Assembly (NCBI GenBank): GCA_002717385.1
Contig: PBDR01000030.1
Span: 1-64,000, forward strand
Direction of reading: 5' to 3'
Source: Chloroflexota bacterium
GTDB lineage: Bacteria > Chloroflexota > Dehalococcoidia > Lucifugimonadales > Lucifugimonadaceae
DNA: 64,000 bases
Part shown: piece after piece, positions 52,946 through 62,586 of the stretch
Layout: the number at the start of each line of letters is the position of its first letter
How positions within the stretch are numbered: the stretch's first letter is position 1
Made by a program: the position numbers and the translations under genes
The notes under the pieces: generated by a model
The model's database searches: none
What the model was told of the DNA's origin: nothing
What the model saw: the letters and a program-made list of their open reading frames with translations, nothing else

Positions 52946-54628
52946 CTACTCATTTCCATCATTTATTTCATAAAATTCATTCGTAACGAAAATGTCTTGT
53001 CGAGGTTTATGAAAATACGGATGACTCCAAGAACTTGGTCTGTAAATTATATTTACTTTATTTTGGTCAAACCAACTGACATTGCGATAACCCTCTCTAA
53101 TCATTTCCTTAGAAGTCATTATTCTTTCATAGGAATCAAACCAAACATCACTTGAATTTGAATAGGTGTATTTCCCAGACATAGTAGAAATTGCCAGGCT
53201 ATATACAGGATCAACTAAAATTCTTCCATCACGAAGAGGCAAACATAACCCTTCACTCCAACGACTTACTCTACAACCATCATAATCATCTCCTACATGA
53301 TTTCTTATCCATAGTGCGTCGTTATAATGTTTGTCTGTCACCATCCTATAAAATGATTCATCCATTCTTTGCTCTACCCCACGAAAAAGAACTAAAACTA
53401 TCAATATCAATGCACTAAAACGACCAAAATACTTAACTCCGTTAATGGCTCCTGGTCTTAACGAAGCTTTCATGTTGTTACTGATTTGATAATTTCGCAA
53501 CGCAAAGAGAAAATATGCCCCCCCAAAAACCATAAGAATCATTAAAAAGTGCCATCCGCGTCTTGCTAGAACCTGATGAGAAAGAAAAATTCCTTCTATA
53601 TGTAAAAACATTAGAAAGAAAATTCCAATTGCAGAAAAAACTAAAGCATTCAGCTTCCAATCTTTGGACATAGTCAGAATCAATACACTGAATAAAAACA
53701 ATAACGTAGGAAAAATTCCATATAGTAAGAATATTTCTTGATAAATTGGATTATGCACTTCGGCAGTATCCGCAAAAAGAATTGAATTAATAGCCCTGAA
53801 ATCAGTGAAATTTTCCATGTTGCCAGTCCATTTTAAAAATGCCAGCCACCCAATTCCAGGTAAAGATCCAAGAGCTAAAATTCGAGCAAGGCGATTACTC
53901 CAAAATCCTGGGCCATTAAGAATAAATATTATCGAGTGTATTCCAAGGATGAATGTCAAATAGAAGGTGCTTGCAGGATGAGTTAGCATAACATAGACCA
54001 TTAAAAGCCATAGGAACGGAATTGAACGATATGAAAATTCAAAATCATGACAAATCTTAAGTAAAATTGGAACCATAAACATTCCCCATGCAACAGGAAC
54101 TAAAAACCCCAATCCTAATAAACCATTCGTCGTTGGAAGAAGAGCTGCGAGAAATGCAGCTTCATAACCCCATTTCTTTATTCCACCTATGAAAAAACAT
54201 GCAAAGACAAAGATCAATGAAAAAAATGTGGGGCCAAGACGAAAAATTGTCATCCATTCTATCCCTGAAATCATCTGAAACTGAGATAGAAATATATGGA
54301 ATCCAGCTTCTCTATGCCTGGTAACAATTCCATCACTATCATTATTTGCCCATTCACCACCTCCGTACAATGGGTGTGAATACAATGTCAATCCAACATA
54401 TTGCATTTCTTGGCTATGGTTATAGTGAACCCATTCATCAATATGTACGGGATACAAGAAATCGCGGTGAGGTAAATTTGCAAGAAATATGGTGAAAATA
54501 ATAAGAATTCCAAAAAGAATTACTTTTACATGGGATTTTTTCGATTCAAGGCTATAAATTTGTTGTGATAAATAATTATATATAGTTTTTATTTTTAGGA
54601 TTTTGCAAAAAACATATAGCATCTTCAT
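52946..54628 (-). CDS. Multi-spanning GT-C-like membrane protein
   Basis: A 560-residue protein with about ten hydrophobic helices, then a soluble C-terminal domain of about 125 residues. The first external loop has VHIDEWVHY with D64-E65, which resembles the acidic catalytic motif of GT-C glycosyltransferases that use lipid-linked donors. The C-domain is rich in aromatic residues (VWFDSYERIM). Its ATG overlaps the stop of the DUF1616 gene by four bases. The family is not recognised with certainty. Confidence 0.7.
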   Translation of the reverse strand: MKMLYVFCKILKIKTIYNYLSQQIYSLESKKSHVKVILFGILIIFTIFLANLPHRDFLYPVHIDEWVHYNHSQEMQYVGLTLYSHPLYGGGEWANNDSDGIVTRHREAGFHIFLSQFQMISGIEWMTIFRLGPTFFSLIFVFACFFIGGIKKWGYEAAFLAALLPTTNGLLGLGFLVPVAWGMFMVPILLKICHDFEFSYRSIPFLWLLMVYVMLTHPASTFYLTFILGIHSIIFILNGPGFWSNRLARILALGSLPGIGWLAFLKWTGNMENFTDFRAINSILFADTAEVHNPIYQEIFLLYGIFPTLLFLFSVLILTMSKDWKLNALVFSAIGIFFLMFLHIEGIFLSHQVLARRGWHFLMILMVFGGAYFLFALRNYQISNNMKASLRPGAINGVKYFGRFSALILIVLVLFRGVEQRMDESFYRMVTDKHYNDALWIRNHVGDDYDGCRVSRWSEGLCLPLRDGRILVDPVYSLAISTMSGKYTYSNSSDVWFDSYERIMTSKEMIREGYRNVSWFDQNKVNIIYRPSSWSHPYFHKPRQDIFVTNEFYEINDGNE

Positions 54629-55464
54629 ATTCGCACCCAGAAATATATTGAACTAATAGCATCATTTTGAATTTCTTCCTTTAAAAGAAATTCAAGTTTT
54701 TGCCATCTAATCATCTCAGGATAATTATCCACTGGCTTATCAAGTATGACTTTATGAATCCATTCATGTTCACTTTTAAGAATTGGAGATTCTATCGATT
54801 GAATGACAGTATCTCCTAAAATTATCTCAACTATAAAATCCTGATTTTTCGCAGTATTATTTGATACGCCAAGCAAAAATTCAATTTTATTATTGTCAGT
54901 AAATTCCGATGGTAAAGAATCGACCTTCCCATCCAAACCAACAACATGAATTTGGGATGATAGAGGATCTGAAGAAGGAGAAAGGATAAACATTGTCATG
55001 GCGATAACTACTATAGATGTAATTCCGATAGTAATTCTTTGAGAAAAAGGTATCTCTCGAAGCAAATTTATCCCGTCTTGATAGTTGAAAAAGTCAATTT
55101 TATGCCATAGACGTAACGAATAAATACCTAAAGAAAAAAATAATATAAAAATCCCAATAAAAGTAAAAAAAGACTCACTAGACATCTTCCAAGGAAGCAA
55201 TTGACTTCCAAGAACAAAACCAATGATTCCTACAATAGCGATACTTAGGGGAAAGCTTAATAATATTCTTAAGGAAAAGGAAATGTCTTTCTTAGAAAGA
55301 AATACCAGACAAAGCAGAAGATATCCAGGAACAAAACAATATAATAGAACACCAGATAGAGCCTGAATAAATTGAATTGAAAAATTATAGTAGTTGATTA
55401 CCGAAGTTGCATATACTAAACCACACAAAAGAAGATCATGACCAAGCAAAGAATTTTTACTCAT
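54625..55464 (-). CDS. DUF1616-like membrane protein
   Basis: A 279-residue protein with four or five hydrophobic segments in its first 180 residues, including LSGVLLYCFVPGYLLLCLVF, the DUF1616 hallmark. A C-terminal external domain starts near SQIHVVGLDGKVDSLPSEF and has an Ig-like pattern (EFLLGVSNNTAKNQDFIVEI). The ATG at 55464 is used; a TTG nine codons earlier is possible. DUF1616 proteins occur in polysaccharide and archaeal surface loci with no defined activity. It is coupled to the GT-C-like gene. Confidence 0.78.
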   Translation of the reverse strand: MSKNSLLGHDLLLCGLVYATSVINYYNFSIQFIQALSGVLLYCFVPGYLLLCLVFLSKKDISFSLRILLSFPLSIAIVGIIGFVLGSQLLPWKMSSESFFTFIGIFILFFSLGIYSLRLWHKIDFFNYQDGINLLREIPFSQRITIGITSIVVIAMTMFILSPSSDPLSSQIHVVGLDGKVDSLPSEFTDNNKIEFLLGVSNNTAKNQDFIVEIILGDTVIQSIESPILKSEHEWIHKVILDKPVDNYPEMIRWQKLEFLLKEEIQNDAISSIYFWVRI

Positions 55465-55549
55465 GAAAAGGAGCTCTCTTGTGCTACGCAAAGATGTCCC
55501 CTTTCATTATTAAATTCCTGAATTCACACTGCCAAGGAAGTTACAATTG

Positions 55550-57343
55550 TCAGCTTTGTTTTCGAGAGAAAATCCTGGAATCCTGTATATACTGTAAGAG
55601 AAAAGCCATAGCTACACTTAACATCAAACTTATCACACCAGTAAAAATAAGAGTTGATCTTCTGGCAGGACCTATAGGAATTTGTGGCTCGATTGCAGAT
55701 TCAACTATTCTTATAGAGCCTTCTTGTTCGGATTTGGCAATTCTAGCAGCTTGGCGTGCTGTTGCTATAGCATCGAATGAAGCTCCAATTGTAGATATTT
55801 CCTTTTCTAACTTAGCTATATAAACTTCAGCGGTCAAAAGATTCGATTCGTCTGTTTCAAGTGATGCTTTATTGATGTCATATGAACTTCTCAATGCTTC
55901 CACTTGTGCTTGAAGATCAAGTACAAGGTATTTAAGATTCTTTTGACGTTCTACGGTAAGATCATATCTTTGTAATTCAGCTAGATAAGATAACTGAGAA
56001 GATCGCAATTGTTGCTGTATAATCGGTAATTCAACTAATAAAATATTGTTCAATTCTAATTCAGAATTTAATAAAGATTTTTTATTAACTATAAGCTCTG
56101 ATTTTAGATTACTAATTTCTTCTGTAAGTCCAGATATAAGAACGTTTGTTTTACTTAATTCATCAGAAAGAGATACATATACTTCGTTTATTTCTTCTGT
56201 AGAAATACCTAGATCTCGAATCTGATTCCAAGTTGATGCATTCGGATCAAGTCCAAGTTGTTGTCGTAAAGTCGCATCATCAATAGCTTTAACTAACAAA
56301 ATCGATTGGTTTTGTTTTGATAACTCTGTACTCAGTTCTATTTTTCTGGCAGAAGCTACGACTAATTCTTGTTCAGCAATAACCAATCTTTGGGTATCTT
56401 GAAGAATTTGTTCTTTAATTTGAATCAAGTCATTTTCTCTTTGAGTTACGTAATTGGTATTGATATATTCATTATGAATTTTCTGATTGGTTAAATATGC
56501 ATTTCGGGTAGAAAGATCCAACATGCCTTGTTCAGAAATATTTTGATTATTCATCAATAGTTCGTTAGTAAACCCTATCCATTCACCATTGTATGATCGA
56601 TCTTTTATTTCTTCATTAACAGCTTTTAATTCTATTTTCGAAAGAGAAAGCTCATTGGTTTTATCACGTAATGACTCATTAACTTCTAAAAACTTATTCC
56701 TACTTGACTTCAGTGTTTCTGTGAGCAAAACAATTGGGTATTGTTTTTTATATTTTGTTAAATCGCTAAGAAGTGAATTATAGGTATTTTTTGCATCATT
56801 GTATTGGGAATCCAAAAAAGTAAATGACTTTGCTGTTTCAGAAGTAAACAAAGTTGCATTCCGTTTTTCAAAATTTTTCGCCCAAGAATCAGCTATGTCT
56901 TTTAATTGCTTTGGAGATTCACCTTTTACAGTCATTCTTAAAATCGGTATCCGAACATACTGAGATCCAACACCCGTTGATTCATAAGAAGCTTCCATCA
57001 TGGCTTCAAGAGATTCAACCGAAAGTGGTTGGCCGGTTTCTTCATCTTTCAAATTAAGTTCATTTATGATATCAGTTAGTAAATCTCCGCTTCTTGCAAG
57101 TGTAGTTAACGTCTCTACAGAAAGTTCAGGAAAATTAACCTCAGGAGAACCTTCTTCAGTAGAAATTACTCGGGAACCTACAGGAACAACTATAAGGAGT
57201 CTTGACTGTGCTTCATACAAATTAGCCTGATTAAGTACTATCAAAAGAGCAATTACTGATACTGAACCAGTAATCATCACGATCAACCACCACTTACGTA
57301 AAAGAATAGCTAGATATTCTTGTTTAAAAGAATTTTCGGTCAT
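55550..57343 (-). CDS. Wzz-type polysaccharide co-polymerase
   Basis: A 597-residue chain-length determinant protein. The N-terminal membrane helix is at about residues 17-38 and the C-terminal helix at about 565-587, preceded by PQIPIGPARRST, the proline-rich Wzz motif. Between them lies the external Wzz domain (EAQSRLLIVVP) and a very long coiled coil at about 180-540. There is no cytoplasmic tyrosine-kinase domain. It probably works with the Wzy-type polymerase to set chain length. It heads the minus-strand trio with the DUF1616 and GT-C-like genes. Confidence 0.88.
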   Translation of the reverse strand: MTENSFKQEYLAILLRKWWLIVMITGSVSVIALLIVLNQANLYEAQSRLLIVVPVGSRVISTEEGSPEVNFPELSVETLTTLARSGDLLTDIINELNLKDEETGQPLSVESLEAMMEASYESTGVGSQYVRIPILRMTVKGESPKQLKDIADSWAKNFEKRNATLFTSETAKSFTFLDSQYNDAKNTYNSLLSDLTKYKKQYPIVLLTETLKSSRNKFLEVNESLRDKTNELSLSKIELKAVNEEIKDRSYNGEWIGFTNELLMNNQNISEQGMLDLSTRNAYLTNQKIHNEYINTNYVTQRENDLIQIKEQILQDTQRLVIAEQELVVASARKIELSTELSKQNQSILLVKAIDDATLRQQLGLDPNASTWNQIRDLGISTEEINEVYVSLSDELSKTNVLISGLTEEISNLKSELIVNKKSLLNSELELNNILLVELPIIQQQLRSSQLSYLAELQRYDLTVERQKNLKYLVLDLQAQVEALRSSYDINKASLETDESNLLTAEVYIAKLEKEISTIGASFDAIATARQAARIAKSEQEGSIRIVESAIEPQIPIGPARRSTLIFTGVISLMLSVAMAFLLQYIQDSRIFSRKQS

Positions 57344-57466
57344 AATGTTTCCTTACATTTTCAATACAAACCAAGTGAGTCTTTATTTAACTTTATAGTA
57401 TTACTTAACACTTCATACAAAATACAATAAAGTATAGTATATCAGTTGGAGGATTTGTATCAATTA

Positions 57467-58090
57467 ATGGATCAAAAAGAACTTGATAATCACAAAACCC
57501 CTTCATATAAACGCCCATTGGACATATCAATACTTCTTTTGACACATATACCATTATTTCCCATCTGGCTTTTACTATGGACGATAATACCATTATGTAT
57601 ACTCCTCGATAGTGGAAGGCCTATATTCTATAGAATGAAAAAGGTAGGAAAGAATGGGAATGTTATCTCAGTTTTTAAGTTCAGAACAATGATCGTTGAT
57701 GCAGACAAGAGTGAAATACCTTACACCTTAATAAACGACGAACGTATTACAAAATTCGGAAAAGTTTTAAGAAAAACCGCATTGGATGAATTGCCACAAC
57801 TTATCAATATTCTTCGTGGCGAAATGAGTTTTGTTGGGATACGCCCTTTTAGTCCTCGTGCTCATCAAGCAGCTGAAGAAGAAACTCCCGGATGGTCAAA
57901 ACGCCTAGTCGCATTACCAGGTCTCACCTCAGCAATGTCCGTATGGTCTAATCCGGATAACCAACAAGAACGACTTGAAATGGATTTATATTACATACGA
58001 AATCAAAGCTTCTTCTTAGATCTGAAAATCTTTTTTCTATCTATTCTCATTGCTTTCAAAATGGGATGGGAAAAGAAACGAAAAAATTAA
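57467..58090 (+). CDS. Initiating sugar-phosphate transferase (PglC/WbaP family)
   Basis: A 207-residue membrane-associated phosphoglycosyl transferase that puts the first sugar-phosphate on undecaprenyl phosphate. KRPLDISILLLTHIP and a hydrophobic stretch to about residue 45 form the membrane domain. GRPIFYRMKKVGKNG, VFKFRTMIVDADK and LRKTALDELPQLINILRGEM hold the catalytic Asp-Glu region. PGLTSAMSVW is the C-terminal motif. The ATG at 57467 is used, although GGAGG lies rather far upstream; in-frame TTGs are alternatives. Its divergent neighbour is the Wzz gene. Confidence 0.92.
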   Translation: MDQKELDNHKTPSYKRPLDISILLLTHIPLFPIWLLLWTIIPLCILLDSGRPIFYRMKKVGKNGNVISVFKFRTMIVDADKSEIPYTLINDERITKFGKVLRKTALDELPQLINILRGEMSFVGIRPFSPRAHQAAEEETPGWSKRLVALPGLTSAMSVWSNPDNQQERLEMDLYYIRNQSFFLDLKIFFLSILIAFKMGWEKKRKN

Positions 58091-58191
58091 ACTCTTATTC
58101 ATATTCATAATTACTACACATAGTTAATTTGCTGCATCTATTCCTCATGATAGAATATTACAAAATCAGATTTTAAAATTGGGTAAGAATT

Positions 58192-59538
58192 ATGAACGCC
58201 GCATCTAACTTCACTAACAATAAAATAAGTATAATAGGTTTAGGTTACGTTGGTTTGCCTCTTGCGATTGCTTTCTCCAAAACCATGAATGTAGTCGGGT
58301 TTGATATCAGTACCACTCGGATCAACGAATTGAAAAACGGCTTCGATAACAAAAATGAATCTTCCAAAGAGGAACTTCTGCACCCTAACCTTTCATTTAC
58401 AAACGTCTCAAATGATTTATTGGGATCCGATTGTTATATTATTGCCGTGCCAACTCCAATAGATAATACCTTTAATCCAGACTTAACTAATTTACTTGAT
58501 GCAAGTAAATTAGTCGGTGAAAACCTGAAGGCCAGTTTCAAAAAAAACAATTCCGCCACTATACCACTAATTATTTATGAATCAACGGTTTTTCCAGGAT
58601 GTACAGAAGAAGAATGCATTCCTGTCATCGATAAAGAATCCGGTTTGGAAAATGGAAAGGATTTTAAAGTCGGTTACTCTCCTGAAAGAGTTAATCCCGG
58701 GGACCCAGACCACCTCTTACAAAATATAAAAAAAGTTATCTCTGGCCAAGACCATGAAACAGTAGTACGAATATCTGCTTTATATGAAACAATTTTAGAA
58801 GCAGGAATACATATAGCCCCTAATATAAAAACTGCCGAAGCGGTAAAGCTTATAGAAAATGTTCAACGAGATGTGAATATAGCTTTCATTAATGAAATGG
58901 CCATTTTTCTACAAAACCTCAATATTCAAACAAGTGACGTAATGGATGCTGCAAAAACAAAATGGAATTACCTAGATTTTGAACCTGGTCTTGTCGGAGG
59001 ACACTGCATACCCGTAGACCCTCATTATCTTAATTTTAAGGCAACATCAGTAGGGGCACGTTCATCCTTAGTAGATGCTAGCCGTATAATAAATGACAGT
59101 ATGGGCCCCTATGTGGCTCGTAAGACTTTAAGTTTTCTAGGCACTAACGAGTCAAATTATGCTCCCGCTTCTTATGAAATACTGATCTTGGGAGCAACTT
59201 TTAAGGGAAACGTTACTGACCTGAGGAACTCTTCAGTCATTAAAATCGTTGAAGAATTAGAGAAGTTAAACTGCAGAGTTTCAGTTTTCGACCCATTAGT
59301 AGAAAAAAAGATGTTAAATGAAAGTGGACTGCCTGGAATTAATGATCCATTTCTGGACGATAAAAAATACAATGCAGTTATTATTGCAGTTTCGCACGAT
59401 TTTTTTAAAAATGTACCTTTGGAATCCTATGTTCAATTGCTTGATGCAAAAATAGGCACTTCGGTTATAACAGATGTTAAAAGAATACTTAATTGGAAGA
59501 AAGATGGATTTCCAGATGTTACATACTGGACTCTTTAA
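58192..59538 (+). CDS. UDP-N-acetylhexosamine 6-dehydrogenase (TviB/WbpO-like)
   Basis: Oxidises a UDP-HexNAc at C6 to the uronate, 448 residues. ISIIGLGYVGLPLAIAFSK binds NAD, and IYESTVFPGCTEEEC and VGYSPERVNPGD follow. The catalytic cysteine is in GLVGGHCIPVDPHYL. GATFKGNVTDLRNS lies in the C-terminal domain. It matches TviB/WbpO/WecC more than Ugd, and differs from the dehydrogenase at 46261. The adjoining GlmU-like and GlmS genes would supply UDP-GlcNAc. Confidence 0.92.
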   Translation: MNAASNFTNNKISIIGLGYVGLPLAIAFSKTMNVVGFDISTTRINELKNGFDNKNESSKEELLHPNLSFTNVSNDLLGSDCYIIAVPTPIDNTFNPDLTNLLDASKLVGENLKASFKKNNSATIPLIIYESTVFPGCTEEECIPVIDKESGLENGKDFKVGYSPERVNPGDPDHLLQNIKKVISGQDHETVVRISALYETILEAGIHIAPNIKTAEAVKLIENVQRDVNIAFINEMAIFLQNLNIQTSDVMDAAKTKWNYLDFEPGLVGGHCIPVDPHYLNFKATSVGARSSLVDASRIINDSMGPYVARKTLSFLGTNESNYAPASYEILILGATFKGNVTDLRNSSVIKIVEELEKLNCRVSVFDPLVEKKMLNESGLPGINDPFLDDKKYNAVIIAVSHDFFKNVPLESYVQLLDAKIGTSVITDVKRILNWKKDGFPDVTYWTL

Positions 59539-59559
59539 AAATTGATATAGGTCTATCAA

Positions 59560-60753
59560 ATGGAAAACAATACAGTTAAACAGGCAATTGTCTTAGCAGC
59601 AGGTAGGGGTGAACGTCTTTACCCTTTAACAACACTACGTCCGAAAGTTATGCTTCCAATTGGAAATAAACCCATTCTTCAATATGTTGTTGAAGCATTG
59701 GTAGCAAATGATATCAGAAACATTGTTATTGTCGTTGGATATCAACAAGAAAAAGTTCAAGATTATTTTATGTCAGGTGATAATTTTGGTGCAAGCATAC
59801 AATATGTAATGCAGACTAAACAGTTAGGAACCGGAAGTGCACTATTAGCTGCCTCGAATCATCTCGAAAACCAATTTCTAGTCGTGCAAGGACACAACTG
59901 GATGGCAGCAGATACAATAAAAGACCTCTTGTCGGCAAATATGCCCACAATTTTAGTAACAAATAAAGCTCAAGGGCATACTCGCCACCGATCAGTAAGT
60001 GTTCAAGACGGAAAGGTTATGTCTTTTCTCGAATCCCCAACTGGCACCATAACTCCATGGGTTAACACAGGAACGTATTTACTAGATAAATCTATTGTAG
60101 AACATCTTGAAACTGAATTAGATTTACCAGATGCAATAAACAATTTGATTAATACTGGAGCTATAATTAATGCACAACCTGCAAGTGGGATTTGGGGAGA
60201 TGCAGTTTATCCATGGGATCTCCACACATTAAACGGATTAGCATTATCAGATATGAATGACACCACTCCTGGTAATTTAGAACAAGGAGTAGTGATTAAA
60301 GGATCAGTAAAAATCGGGAAGGATTCAATAATACGAGCAAATTCATACATTGTTGGACCCGTAACTATTGGTGAAGGGTGCGAAATAGGACCTTCAGTGA
60401 CTATTTTTCCTTATACAAGCATCGGAAACAATGTTGTTATTGAACCTTTTACATATATCAGAAACTGTATAATTGGGAATTCAGTTCATATCGGTACACA
60501 TTCTCATCTCACCGACTCAGTAACTGCAGATGCAATAACCCTCGGCCCAAGATTTACTGCAAAGTCTGATTTTGCATCAGTAGTAAATGATGACCATTTA
60601 ACCGATATAACTACAGGATGTGTAATAGGCGACAACGTCAGTATCGGAGCAAATGTTTCAATAAAAGCTGGGGTTCTTCTTGGACAAGGTACAAAAATTC
60701 GTGAAGGCAATACGGTAGCAGAAGACATCCCAGAATTAAGTAATATTATTTGA
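59560..60753 (+). CDS. Bifunctional sugar-1-phosphate nucleotidyltransferase/acetyltransferase (GlmU-like)
   Basis: A 397-residue protein. The N-terminal domain (about 1-230) has IVLAAGRGERLYPLTTLRP and PKVMLPIGNKPILQY, the sugar pyrophosphorylase signature. The C-terminal left-handed beta-helix (about 240-390) carries hexapeptide repeats such as VGPVTIGEGCEIGPSVTI and CVIGDNVSIGANVSI. The layout resembles archaeal-type GlmU-like enzymes that make UDP-GlcNAc from GlcN-1-P. It lies between the UDP-HexNAc dehydrogenase and glmS, with gaps of 21 and 9 bases. Confidence 0.87.
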   Translation: MENNTVKQAIVLAAGRGERLYPLTTLRPKVMLPIGNKPILQYVVEALVANDIRNIVIVVGYQQEKVQDYFMSGDNFGASIQYVMQTKQLGTGSALLAASNHLENQFLVVQGHNWMAADTIKDLLSANMPTILVTNKAQGHTRHRSVSVQDGKVMSFLESPTGTITPWVNTGTYLLDKSIVEHLETELDLPDAINNLINTGAIINAQPASGIWGDAVYPWDLHTLNGLALSDMNDTTPGNLEQGVVIKGSVKIGKDSIIRANSYIVGPVTIGEGCEIGPSVTIFPYTSIGNNVVIEPFTYIRNCIIGNSVHIGTHSHLTDSVTADAITLGPRFTAKSDFASVVNDDHLTDITTGCVIGDNVSIGANVSIKAGVLLGQGTKIREGNTVAEDIPELSNII

Positions 60754-60762
60754 GATAATCTA

Positions 60763-62556
60763 ATGTGTGGAATAGTAGGATATACAGGTTATAAAAAAGC
60801 CCATTCAATAATATTGAATGGGCTAGAACGCCTTGAATATCGCGGGTACGACTCTTGCGGGATTGCCCTTCCTGGCAAAAAAGCTATAAAGGTTGAAAAA
60901 CAACTAGGATTTGTAGAAGGTCTAAAAACTAAAAAACAATATTCTGGTTTCTATGGAATAGGACACACCCGATGGGCTACTGTTGGCAAACCAACAGTAG
61001 AGAATGCTCATCCTTTTACTGATTGTTCTGGTAATATAGCAATCGTTCATAATGGTGATATAGATAATTTCATATCCATTCGAGAAAAATTGATGAATGA
61101 AGGACATCAATTTTCCTCAGATACTGACAGTGAAATTATAGCCCATTTAATTGAATCCTATGATACTCATACACTTCCAGAAAGTGTAGCAAAAGCGATT
61201 TCAGAATTAAACGGCTCGTATGCCCTTGCTGTCCTAAGTCAACATACAAATCAACTTGTTGTCGCTCGACAAAGCAGCCCGTTGGTAATAGGAATAGGAA
61301 ACAATGAGCAATATATAGCCTCTGATGTCCCTGCTATAGCTGAAAAAACTTCTAATGTTATTTTTCTTGAGGACGGTGATATCGCATTATTATCTCCTGA
61401 AAAACCAGAAATACTCCATAATGAGGTTCCAATACAACGTTCTGTTCACAACATACCGTGGGTTTCTCATGAATTAGGTAAAGCAGGATATAAACACCAT
61501 TTCCTTAAAGAAGTACACGAACAACCACGCGTTTTGAGAGACACTATGTCAGGAAGAATTTCAAATGTCACTCCAGGGGTTTCACGGCATCCAAGTCTTA
61601 TAAAACATAAAAACCCAGACAATATATTTATCTCTGCATGTGGTTCAGCTTATCATGCAGCATTAATCGGAAAACATTTTTGGTCCAATTTCACTTCATC
61701 TTCCATAAATGTAGAAATAGCTTCTGAAATTGATTCGCTAAAAAATGTAAACGAATCTGATTGGGGAATTTTTATTAGTCAATCAGGAGAAACTGCTGAC
61801 ACAATTACCGCTGCAGGTATTGCGAAAAATGCTGGGTATACCACCATAGGTCTAACAAATACTCCAAATAGTAGTTTAACTCGATTAGTTGAATCTTCAA
61901 TTGAAACAAAAGCAACCCCGCCTGAAACAAGTGTTGGCGCATCAAAAACTTTCATATCTCAAGTGATGGAACTTTATCTTCTAGCACTTTCTTCCTCCCC
62001 AGTTCCTGTCAATCAATTATATTCATTACTTAATGAACTGCGATCCTTGTCTGAGAAAGCACAACGTACATTGGCAATGAAATCTACGTTTGAAGAGGCT
62101 GGCAAGTGGCTGGCAAAGTATGACAACTCATATCTTATTGCAAAGGGAATTAATTATCCCGTTGCCTTAGAAGGAGCATTAAAACTCAAAGAATTAGCCT
62201 ATCTACATGCCGAAGCATTTCCTGCAGGAGAATTAAAACATGGGCCTTTTGCAATGCTTACCGAATCAACTCCTGTTATAGCCATAGTTCCAGATGATTC
62301 TCATCAACCAAGAATGTTGACAGCCATAAAGGAAATAAAATCTCGCGGCGCTCCAATAATCGCGATAACAAATGGTGATATTTCAACCATCTCGCCTATA
62401 GCAGATATTGCAATTAATGTACCTTCATCAGACTCAATGTTTATGCCAATTATAAATACTATTGCATTACAATTGATTGCATACTACTGCGCTGATACAA
62501 GAGAATGTCCAATTGATAGACCTCGAAATCTAGCTAAAAGTGTCACTGTTCATTAA
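60763..62556 (+). CDS. glmS: Glutamine-fructose-6-phosphate aminotransferase
   Basis: Makes glucosamine-6-phosphate, the entry to UDP-GlcNAc, 597 residues. Cys2 is the glutaminase nucleophile. GLERLEYRGYDSCGIAL and GIGHTRWATVGKPT form the class II amidotransferase domain (1 to about 230). Two SIS isomerase domains follow, with ISACGSAYHAALIGK and GALKLKELAYLHAEAFPAGE. It ends in PRNLAKSVTVH, the usual carboxyl-end active-site segment. No glmS ribozyme was seen in the nine-base gap upstream. Confidence 0.96.
   Translation: MCGIVGYTGYKKAHSIILNGLERLEYRGYDSCGIALPGKKAIKVEKQLGFVEGLKTKKQYSGFYGIGHTRWATVGKPTVENAHPFTDCSGNIAIVHNGDIDNFISIREKLMNEGHQFSSDTDSEIIAHLIESYDTHTLPESVAKAISELNGSYALAVLSQHTNQLVVARQSSPLVIGIGNNEQYIASDVPAIAEKTSNVIFLEDGDIALLSPEKPEILHNEVPIQRSVHNIPWVSHELGKAGYKHHFLKEVHEQPRVLRDTMSGRISNVTPGVSRHPSLIKHKNPDNIFISACGSAYHAALIGKHFWSNFTSSSINVEIASEIDSLKNVNESDWGIFISQSGETADTITAAGIAKNAGYTTIGLTNTPNSSLTRLVESSIETKATPPETSVGASKTFISQVMELYLLALSSSPVPVNQLYSLLNELRSLSEKAQRTLAMKSTFEEAGKWLAKYDNSYLIAKGINYPVALEGALKLKELAYLHAEAFPAGELKHGPFAMLTESTPVIAIVPDDSHQPRMLTAIKEIKSRGAPIIAITNGDISTISPIADIAINVPSSDSMFMPIINTIALQLIAYYCADTRECPIDRPRNLAKSVTVH
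60798..60824 (-). repeat. Hairpin inside glmS with antisense terminator look
   Basis: Perfect 12-bp arms (60798-60809 and 60813-60824) with a 3-nt loop, about 12 codons into glmS. On the minus strand it is followed by six T residues, the form of an intrinsic terminator, although no antisense gene is apparent. Confidence 0.7.
60977..61000. repeat. Hairpin inside the glmS glutaminase domain
   Basis: Perfect 10-bp arms (60977-60986 and 60991-61000) around CAAA, in the codons for the conserved Ala-Thr-Val-Gly-Lys-Pro-Thr-Val stretch. It is close to the length expected by chance in this composition. Confidence 0.6.
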
Positions 62557-62586
62557 ATAGAACATTGATGGATACAGGATAAACAT

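Noticed and set aside
60754-60762. Possible glmS ribozyme before glmS
   Set aside because: Only nine bases separate glmS from the upstream gene, leaving no room for the ribozyme.
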